The notes under the pieces: generated by a model | The model's database searches: none | What the model was told of the DNA's origin: nothing | What the model saw: only the letters and a program-made list of their open reading frames with translations | Program-made: the position numbers and the translations under genes | Shown: in pieces, positions 8,948 through 13,979 of the stretch | Position numbering within the stretch: position 1 is the first letter of the stretch | Layout: every line of letters begins with the position of its first letter | Assembly (NCBI GenBank): GCA_026709725.1 | Contig: JAPOSK010000530.1 | Span: 1-13,979, forward strand | Source of the DNA: Paracoccaceae bacterium | Lineage (GTDB): Bacteria > Pseudomonadota > Alphaproteobacteria > Rhodobacterales > Rhodobacteraceae | DNA length: 13,979 bases | Direction of reading: 5' to 3'

Positions 8948-9115
8948 ATGGAAAGTATCATTCCCCTTATCACGGTGACTCTGCTGGGCGGGCTGCTCTG
9001 GCTGGTCATCATGGTCTGGGCCATCCGCAATCACCAGTACAGCGACCCCGAAGGGGACGCCCACCGGATTCTGCAGACAGACTATGACGATGAACCCGGA
9101 GACCCTTCGGCCTGA
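8948..9115 (+). CDS. ccoS: cbb3-type oxidase assembly protein CcoS (FixS)
   Basis: CcoS is a small membrane protein required for insertion of redox cofactors into the cbb3 oxidase. The 55-residue frame begins one base after the ccoI stop. It has an N-terminal hydrophobic helix (about residues 4-24). After it comes WAIRNHQYSDPEGDAHRIL, close to the family pattern of an aromatic or Gln stretch, then D-x-E-G-x-A-x-R-I-L. The acidic tail DYDDEPGD is variable in the family. A longer open reading of the same frame starts within ccoI at 8633, but that part is only a shadow of ccoI. There is no strong ribosome site, so translation is probably coupled to ccoI. Confidence 0.9.
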   Translation: MESIIPLITVTLLGGLLWLVIMVWAIRNHQYSDPEGDAHRILQTDYDDEPGDPSA

Positions 9116-9144
9116 TCCTGGCCTTCGATCCGACTTTCGCATGG

Positions 9145-9183
9145 CAGATCGGACACGCTTGCATTATTCATGCGTCTGATCTG
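9145..9183 (+). terminator. Hairpin after ccoS, possible end of the cco transcript
   Basis: CAGATCGGAC (9145-9154) pairs with GTCTGATCTG (9174-9183) over ten positions with one G-U pair. An inner GCAT/ATGC stem (9161-9164 with 9170-9173, loop TATTC) stacks directly on the 3' arm, leaving a 6-base bulge on the 5' side. The hairpin lies 29 bases after the ccoS stop. No T-run follows, so it may be a factor-dependent end, an RNA-stabilising 3' structure, or a regulatory site of the next gene. Confidence 0.4.
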
Positions 9184-9220
9184 AGGATCACATTCCGCGG
9201 CAACCAGACACCATTCACAT

Positions 9221-10264
9221 ATGAAATACAACACCCTTGGACGAACAGAGATTCTGGTCAGCGAGTTGTGTCTGGGCACCATGACCTACGGGACCCAGAC
9301 ATCTGAAGACGATGCGTTTCGCCAGATGGACATGGCGATTGACCACGGAATCAATATCTTCGATACAGCTGAACTCTATCCGGTCAATCCCATCAGCAGG
9401 AATACCGTCGGCGATTCAGAGCGGATCGTTGGCAACTGGCTCAAAAAATCCGGCAAACGCAACGATGTTCTCATTGCGACCAAGATTGCCGGCGAGGGGA
9501 TGCAACTGATCCGCAATGGTGAACCCATAACAGCCCATACACTGAATCGGGCAATCGAGGGATCCCTTCAGCGTCTGCAGATCGGGACCATTGATCTTTA
9601 CCAGCTGCACTGGCCCAACCGGGGCTCCTACATGTTCCGGAAAAACTGGACCTACGATCCGTCAGGACAGAAGACCGATGACACACTGGCAAATATGGAG
9701 GAGGTTCTCGCCGCTCTGCAGGGTCTGCGGGACCAGGGCAAGGTCCGCCATTTCGGACTTTCCAACGAAAGTGCCTGGGGGACTGCACAATGGCTGCGTC
9801 TTGCACAGGCAAACAACTGGCCCCGGATGCAATCAATCCAGAACGAGTACAGCCTGCTTTGCCGCCTTTTTGATACCGACCTGGCCGAATTGGCACACAA
9901 TGAAAAGATCGGTCTGTTGGCGTATTCCCCTCTGGCAACCGGCATTCTGACCGGCAAATACCAGAACGGTCGGATCCCTCCTGCCTCACGCCGGGAACAC
10001 TCGCACAATCTTGGCAACAGGGCCACCGACCGGGCCTGGCAGGCCGTGGATGCCTATCTTGACCTCGCCAATCGCTTCGAGGTCGCCCTCCCGCATCTTG
10101 CCCTCGCCTGGTGTCGTGCACGCCCCTTCATGACATCAGCCATTTTCGGCGCAACCACCACCGAACAGCTCACATTCCTTCTCGACTCTGTGGATGTTCA
10201 TCTTGATGATGCCTGCCTGGCGGAAATCGATGCAGTCAACCGCACAATCCCCATGCCCTTCTGA
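9221..10264 (+). CDS. Aldo/keto reductase, Tas-like
   Basis: This is an NADPH-dependent aldo/keto reductase with a TIM-barrel fold; the physiological substrate cannot be read from sequence. It resembles E. coli Tas in length (347 residues), in the start MKYNTLGRT, and in motifs LGTMTYGTQTSEDDA, INIFDTAELYPV, LYQLHWP, VRHFGLSNE and QNEYSLL. The catalytic tetrad is intact: D48, Y53, K88 and H130. A cofactor-binding C-terminal pattern (IFGATTTEQL) is present. No Shine-Dalgarno precedes the ATG, which is unlike most neighbours, but no better start exists because the next Met (M21) lies inside the fold. It sits between two hairpins, so it may be its own transcription unit, unrelated to cbb3 oxidase or to the cluster downstream. 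The family is sure; the Tas subgroup is likely. Confidence 0.93.
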   Translation: MKYNTLGRTEILVSELCLGTMTYGTQTSEDDAFRQMDMAIDHGINIFDTAELYPVNPISRNTVGDSERIVGNWLKKSGKRNDVLIATKIAGEGMQLIRNGEPITAHTLNRAIEGSLQRLQIGTIDLYQLHWPNRGSYMFRKNWTYDPSGQKTDDTLANMEEVLAALQGLRDQGKVRHFGLSNESAWGTAQWLRLAQANNWPRMQSIQNEYSLLCRLFDTDLAELAHNEKIGLLAYSPLATGILTGKYQNGRIPPASRREHSHNLGNRATDRAWQAVDAYLDLANRFEVALPHLALAWCRARPFMTSAIFGATTTEQLTFLLDSVDVHLDDACLAEIDAVNRTIPMPF

Positions 10265-10279
10265 GTCCTGTTGACAACG

Positions 10280-10321
10280 GGATCACCCCCGCCACCAGAA
10301 CCATGAAGGCCGGGGTGATCC
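10280..10321 (+). terminator. Strong hairpin after the aldo/keto reductase
   Basis: GGATCACCCC (10280-10289) and GGGGTGATCC (10312-10321) are perfect reverse complements. After one C-C mismatch, GCC/GGC extends the stem by three pairs around a 14-base loop. It lies 15 bases after the reductase stop codon, a usual place for a terminator. No T-run follows, so intrinsic termination by the textbook mechanism is uncertain. Confidence 0.5.
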
Positions 10322-10443
10322 TCGGGCAGGAAGTCAGAGACCGCTGGCAGCAACAGGAACGGCGCGTTGCCCGGAATGTCCCGTGTTTTGGCATGGAAGA
10401 CTCCCGCTCTGCCCGACATGAAACCCATGGCGGTTTTTTTTAT

Positions 10444-10482
10444 GGAACTGATCCGGCCAGGCATGGAGATTCAGTTCCGGAT
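10444..10482 (+). repeat. Two mutually exclusive inverted repeats upstream of the ATP-grasp gene
   Basis: GGAACTG (10444-10450) pairs with CAGTTCC (10472-10478), and ATCCGG (10451-10456) pairs with CCGGAT (10477-10482). The two right arms share bases 10477-10478, so only one stem can form fully at a time. A run of eight T (10434-10441) lies just before. It could be a leader switch or coincidence; no ligand-binding class is recognisable. Confidence 0.25.
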
Positions 10483-10557
10483 GACGGCCCTGGTACCACC
10501 CCTTCCATCCCAACAACGGTTTTGCAGCAGGTTGTGAAGACTGATAACGGGCACCTT

Positions 10558-11985
10558 ATGGGTGAAGAATCATCAATATTCGACGAAATGGCTGGCAAGG
10601 CCGGAGGTCTTCGCAGGCCTTATGAATCATATCGAAATTGGTTTGATGGTGAGAATCTGAGCGATTTGCGTCGGAAATCGTCAGAAGCGGAGCTGTTCTT
10701 CCGACGGACGGGCATCACTTTCAATGTCTACGGCGATGACGCAGCGGATGAGCGTCTTATACCTTTTGACATCGTGCCACGGATCCTGTCGCAGACGGAA
10801 TGGACACGAATCACAAAGGGAATTGAGCAGCGTGTTCGCGCCATCAATGCGTTTCTCTATGACATTTACCACCGACAGGAAATCCTGAAAGCCGGTCGGG
10901 TCCCGGTCGAACTGATCGCGAGAAATCCGGCCTTTTTGCCTCGGATGGTCGGTGCATCCCCGCCCGGCAATGTTTACACCCATGTTGTTGGAATTGATAT
11001 CGTACGAACGGCTGAGGATGAGTTCTTCGTCCTTGAGGACAATGCCCGCACCCCGTCCGGGGTCTCCTATATGCTGGAAAATCGTGAAACGATGCTCCAG
11101 ATGTTCCCCGAGTTGTTCACACGGATCAAGGTCCAGCCGATACAGGATTACCCCACAAACCTGCTTCGATCCCTGACCGCAACAGCACCCCGCAACTGCA
11201 CCGGTGAGTGCACCGTGGCCGTCCTGACACCCGGCGTCCACAACTCTGCCTACTTCGAGCATATCTTTCTCGCAGACGGTATGGGTGTCGATCTGGTTGA
11301 GGGATCGGATCTGCGCGTTGTTGATGGCAAGATCGCCATGCGGACAACGGAAGGCTACAAGGCCATTGATGTGCTCTACCGCCGAATTGATGATGAGTTT
11401 CTTGATCCGCTGAATTTCAGTCCGGACAGCATGCTGGGCATTCCGGGTATCATGGACATCTATCGGGCTGGCGGCATCACACTTGCCAACGCCCCCGGGA
11501 CGGGCATCGCTGATGACAAGGCCATCTACAGTTACATGCCCGATATCGTTGAGTTCTACACGGGCGAGAAGGCACTGCTCAAGAATGTCCCAACCTGGCG
11601 GTGCGCCGAACCGGAAGCCCTGGCTTATGTCGTGGATCACCTTGAGGAGCTGGTCGTCAAGGAGGTGCATGGATCAGGCGGTTACGGCATGCTTGTCGGA
11701 CCGGCGGCATCGAAGCGGGAACGGGCTGCCTTTACCCGTAAACTGCAAGCCAGGCCCATGAACTATATCGCACAGCCAACACTTGCCCTGTCTACGGTCC
11801 CGATACTGACCGAGAAGGGTTTGGCTCCCCGTCATGTTGATCTGCGGCCATTTGTTCTGGTGTCACCACAACAGATTACCATCACTCCGGGAGGCCTGAC
11901 CCGTGTTGCACTGAAACAGGGATCGCTCGTCGTCAATTCAAGTCAGGGTGGCGGCACCAAAGACACCTGGGTTTTGGGAGACTGA
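10558..11985 (+). CDS. Circularly permuted ATP-grasp protein (DUF404/DUF407 family)
   Basis: The protein belongs to the circularly permuted ATP-grasp type 2 family, predicted amide-bond-forming ligases that join a carboxylate, activated by ATP, to an amine. The substrate is unknown. From the ATG at 10558 it is 475 residues, the usual length. Hallmarks in order are RRTGITFNVYGD, IPFDIVPRI, GIEQRVRAINAFLYDIYH, YTHVVGIDIVRT, E160DNARTPSG, VLTPGVHNSAYFEH, the YRRIDDEF region (R275, R276, D278, D279), PGTGIADDKAIY (D320, K321), WRCAEPEAL, and K368EVHGSGGYGM, the glycine-rich nucleotide-binding loop. It ends with GGLTRVALKQGSLVVNSSQGGGTKDTWV, which is near invariant in the family. The ribosome site is weak (GGG nine bases before). 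An alternative ATG at 10588 lacks any site. It is the first gene of a four-gene cluster; the next starts one base after its stop. Confidence 0.93.
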   Translation: MGEESSIFDEMAGKAGGLRRPYESYRNWFDGENLSDLRRKSSEAELFFRRTGITFNVYGDDAADERLIPFDIVPRILSQTEWTRITKGIEQRVRAINAFLYDIYHRQEILKAGRVPVELIARNPAFLPRMVGASPPGNVYTHVVGIDIVRTAEDEFFVLEDNARTPSGVSYMLENRETMLQMFPELFTRIKVQPIQDYPTNLLRSLTATAPRNCTGECTVAVLTPGVHNSAYFEHIFLADGMGVDLVEGSDLRVVDGKIAMRTTEGYKAIDVLYRRIDDEFLDPLNFSPDSMLGIPGIMDIYRAGGITLANAPGTGIADDKAIYSYMPDIVEFYTGEKALLKNVPTWRCAEPEALAYVVDHLEELVVKEVHGSGGYGMLVGPAASKRERAAFTRKLQARPMNYIAQPTLALSTVPILTEKGLAPRHVDLRPFVLVSPQQITITPGGLTRVALKQGSLVVNSSQGGGTKDTWVLGD

Positions 11986-11986
11986 C

Positions 11987-12928
11987 ATGCTCGGCAAGAC
12001 CGCAGGGGGTTTGTTCTGGATGTTTCGCTATCTTGAGCGTTCGGAAAACACCGCTCGACTGATCGAAACCGGTTTACGGATAGGCATGACCCGATCAGTG
12101 GGAACGCATGATGAGTGGCAGAGCGTCCTGCGAACCGCTGCTGTCGAGAAACTCTACAGGGACCGGCACCCAACGCTTGAGACCGGAAAAGCGATCGACT
12201 TTCTTTTGCGTGATCCTGCGAACCCCTCGTCTGTAATGTCAGCCATCTCCACCGCTCGCCAGAATGCCCGTCTCGTTCGGACCGCCATCACCCGAGAGGT
12301 TTGGGGAGCTGTCAATGACACCTATCTGATCTTGCAGCAGGCTCTGAAGAATCCGGTTTCCACTCGTAATCTGAACGAGGTCCTGGACACCATCCGACAA
12401 CAATCGGCTCTCGTTCGTGGTGCCACACACGGAACCATGTTGCGCAGCGACCGCTTTGATTTCTGCCGACTGGGCACATTTCTGGAACGGGCGGACAACA
12501 CAGCCCGGATCCTGGATGTGAAATACTATGTTCTTTTGCCATCTGTCGGTCAGATCGGCTCAAACCTTGACAATGTCCAGTGGGAAACAATTTTGCGCTC
12601 AGTGGCCGGCCAGCGATCCTATCGTTGGGTGAACCAGGGTGAAACAACACCCATTGGAATTGCCAACTTCCTGATTTTCGATGGTCGCATGCCCCGGAGT
12701 CTGACGTATTCCGTGCGCAAGATTGACGCCAACATGGCCTATCTTGAAGAGGCTTATGGTGTGCGGCATGCATCCCATGATATGTCCGCGCAGTTGATGG
12801 AACGGCTTGAGACGGAGACGATCGATTCTGTGTTTGATTACGGGTTGCATGAATTCATCTGTGAATTCCTGAACGATATTGCCGGCCTGGGTCGTCAGAT
12901 CGAACGCGATTACCGGTTTCTGGAGTAA
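11987..12928 (+). CDS. Alpha-E domain protein (DUF403), partner of the ATP-grasp enzyme
   Basis: This all-helical protein is the constant neighbour, and sometimes fusion partner, of the permuted ATP-grasp enzyme. Its biochemical role is not established; a part in the same ligase system is inferred. The 313-residue length is typical. Two copies of a characteristic motif are visible: RYLERSENTARLIE at residues 14-27 and FLERADNTARILD around 165-177. Other family stretches are FLLRDPANPSSV, SARQNAR-like TARQNARLVR, TREVW and FLIFDGRMPRSL. I start it at the ATG at 11987, one base after the preceding stop, because GGGAG lies six bases upstream; the frame is open a little further upstream inside the neighbour. 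The glutamates and arginines repeated in the two motifs are likely functional, by inference. Confidence 0.92.
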   Translation: MLGKTAGGLFWMFRYLERSENTARLIETGLRIGMTRSVGTHDEWQSVLRTAAVEKLYRDRHPTLETGKAIDFLLRDPANPSSVMSAISTARQNARLVRTAITREVWGAVNDTYLILQQALKNPVSTRNLNEVLDTIRQQSALVRGATHGTMLRSDRFDFCRLGTFLERADNTARILDVKYYVLLPSVGQIGSNLDNVQWETILRSVAGQRSYRWVNQGETTPIGIANFLIFDGRMPRSLTYSVRKIDANMAYLEEAYGVRHASHDMSAQLMERLETETIDSVFDYGLHEFICEFLNDIAGLGRQIERDYRFLE

Positions 12929-12932
12929 CCCC

Positions 12933-13769
12933 GTGCGGCTCGCTATCTCACACACCACAACATATCGATTTGACGATGCACCGGAGTACGGGTTGCAGCA
13001 GCTCCGCATGACCCCCAAGCGCAGTGCCGGCCAGAAGGTTGTGGAGTGGGACATGATGATTGATGGCGGTGTGACGCACACTGTCTACACCGACCACAAC
13101 AACAACCGCGTTACGCTTGTGTCATTTGACACCAGGGCAAACACGCTGGCTGTCCAGTGCAAGGGAATCGTGGAAACAGTGGATGCCAATGGAGTTATTG
13201 GTCGCCATGGAGGATTCGCACCCCTTTGGTACTTTCAGACGCCAACCGACCTCACCCGCATCGGGACCGGGGTTCGGCGGATCGTGGACAAGGTCAACGA
13301 AAGTGCATCCGATGAGATTTCGCGATTTCATGCACTCGCCGAAACAATTCTGTCCGAGGTAACCTACAAAACAGATGTCACGACAACATCAACCTCAGCC
13401 GAAGAGGCCATCAGGCAGGGAAGTGGTGTTTGCCAGGATCATGCCCACATCTTCCTTGCCGCTGCACGCGCCATGGGTCGACCGGCACGCTATGTTTCCG
13501 GCTACCTCCTGATCAAGGACCGCGTCGACCAGTACGCCAGTCATGCCTGGGCCGAGGTCCATATTGATAACCTTGGCTGGCTGGGCTTTGATGTATCAAA
13601 CGGGATCTCGCCGGATGACAGATATGTCCGTGTTGCCACCGGTCTTGACTATCAGGATGCTGCTCCCGTCTCGGGACTGCGATTTGGCAGTGGTGGTGAA
13701 GCCATGGCCATTGACATCCAGGTCCAGCAGTCACGACAACCCAGGCATCCGGCTGCATCACGAGACTGA
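12933..13769 (+). CDS. Transglutaminase-like cysteine peptidase/amidase with N-terminal domain
   Basis: The protein has the bacterial transglutaminase-like N-terminal beta domain (LAISHTTTYRFDDAPEYGLQQLRMTP) followed by the papain-like transglutaminase core. Catalytic residues are in place: C167 in GSGVCQDHAH, H204 in ASHAWAEVHI and D220 in GFDVSNGI. Bacterial members next to ATP-grasp and alpha-E genes are thought to cleave or transfer amide bonds, possibly undoing or trimming the ligase product; this is inference. I start it at GTG 12933, four bases after the previous stop, with GGAG seven bases upstream. This gives 278 residues beginning right at the conserved domain. An ATG at 12879 in the same frame would add 18 residues that overlap the upstream gene and look unrelated. 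No signal peptide is seen, so the enzyme is probably cytoplasmic. Confidence 0.92.
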   Translation: MRLAISHTTTYRFDDAPEYGLQQLRMTPKRSAGQKVVEWDMMIDGGVTHTVYTDHNNNRVTLVSFDTRANTLAVQCKGIVETVDANGVIGRHGGFAPLWYFQTPTDLTRIGTGVRRIVDKVNESASDEISRFHALAETILSEVTYKTDVTTTSTSAEEAIRQGSGVCQDHAHIFLAAARAMGRPARYVSGYLLIKDRVDQYASHAWAEVHIDNLGWLGFDVSNGISPDDRYVRVATGLDYQDAAPVSGLRFGSGGEAMAIDIQVQQSRQPRHPAASRD

Positions 13770-13770
13770 C

Positions 13771-13979
13771 ATGACCTACTGCGTGGCATTGAAGCTCAGG
13801 AAGGGTCTGGTCATGGTGTCTGATACGCGCACAAATGCCGGTATCGACAATATCAGTATTTTCCGCAAAATGTTCCACTGGGAGCGCAGGGATGAACGTT
13901 CGATGACCTTGATGTCAGCTGGAGATTTGGCCACCCCAAAAGCCGTGGTCGGTTCCCGGACGGACCGGTCGGGAGGGGC
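13771..13979 (+). CDS. Proteasome-type protease, Anbu (ancestral beta subunit) family, 5' part only
   Basis: Anbu proteins are proteasome beta-like/HslV-like Ntn hydrolases that assemble into self-compartmentalised particles. The 69 complete codons seen start MTYCVALKL. Removal of Met would expose Thr as the catalytic residue T1. Counted from that Thr, D17 (in VSDTRTNAG) and K32 (in FRKM) match the catalytic aspartate and lysine of the fold. The family signature SDTRTNAGxDNIxxFRKM is clear. The start lies one base after the transglutaminase stop, so it belongs to the same operon. The last residues (SAGDLATPKAVVGSRTDRSGG) fit the usual SAGNLATTQAVV only partly, and the final eleven codons look atypical. 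That could be real divergence or poor sequence at an end. Gene truncated by the window. Confidence 0.85.
   Translation, partial: MTYCVALKLRKGLVMVSDTRTNAGIDNISIFRKMFHWERRDERSMTLMSAGDLATPKAVVGSRTDRSGG

Larger units (their letters stand above)
10265..10557. other. Intergenic region before the ATP-grasp/Anbu cluster
   Basis: These 293 bases hold no convincing gene. The downstream frame is open back to an ATG at 10303, but the extra residues are not like the ATP-grasp family. Visible elements are a 10-bp perfect inverted repeat (10280-10321), an eight-T run (10434-10441) and two mutually exclusive short stems (10444-10482). The promoter of the downstream cluster should be here, but no good -35/-10 pair was found. 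Confidence 0.6.

Noticed and set aside
10407..10441. Intrinsic terminator ending in the T8 run
   Set aside because: Only a 4-bp CCGC/GCGG stem with a 22-base loop can be drawn before the T-run; too weak to call.
10303..10557. In-frame 85-codon extension of the ATP-grasp gene
   Set aside because: The known family begins close to the residues after 10558; the extension contains a probable terminator hairpin and reads as low-complexity non-family sequence.
10681..11670. 329-codon minus-strand frame opposite the ATP-grasp gene
   Set aside because: The plus strand is strongly conserved family sequence over the whole span; the antisense frame has no recognisable domain.

Overview
This window looks like a chromosomal segment of an alphaproteobacterium with moderately high G+C. 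The main reason is the gene order ccoN-ccoO-ccoQ-ccoP-ccoG-ccoH-ccoI-ccoS, all on one strand, which is the arrangement familiar from Rhodobacter-type and rhizobial (fixNOQP-fixGHIS) genomes. The adjoining cluster of circularly permuted ATP-grasp, alpha-E, transglutaminase and proteasome-like protease is also common in Proteobacteria. No species is assigned. I see no transposase, integrase, CRISPR array, rRNA or tRNA.

Layout. Bases 1-984 (minus strand) hold the N-terminal third of secA, cut by the window edge. Bases 985-1392 form a divergent intergenic region with a perfect 8-bp inverted repeat and a weak FNR/FixK-like site close to ccoN. Bases 1393-4813 encode the four subunits of a cbb3-type cytochrome c oxidase. 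After an 82-base gap, which contains a 26-codon ORF of doubtful status, bases 4896-9115 encode the assembly and copper-supply proteins CcoG, CcoH, CcoI and CcoS. A hairpin follows (9145-9183). Then comes a Tas-like aldo/keto reductase (9221-10264) and a second strong hairpin (10280-10321). About 235 further bases show no convincing gene. Bases 10558-13979 hold four tightly packed genes: a circularly permuted ATP-grasp enzyme, an alpha-E helical protein, a transglutaminase-like cysteine protease/amidase, and the 5' part of an Anbu-type proteasome-like protease, cut by the window edge.

How the genes work together. CcoNOQP is a high-affinity, proton-pumping terminal oxidase used at low oxygen. 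CcoI delivers copper across the inner membrane, CcoG is a membrane iron-sulfur protein linked to copper handling, and CcoH and CcoS are needed for a stable, cofactor-loaded complex. The second cluster matches a neighbourhood long predicted to make, attach or trim a peptide-like tag or metabolite by ATP-dependent amide ligation, together with a self-compartmentalised protease. Its substrate is unknown as far as I know, so it is the most interesting system here, although the neighbourhood itself has been noticed before. The short gene junctions (ATGA overlaps or 1-base gaps) indicate translational coupling within each cluster.
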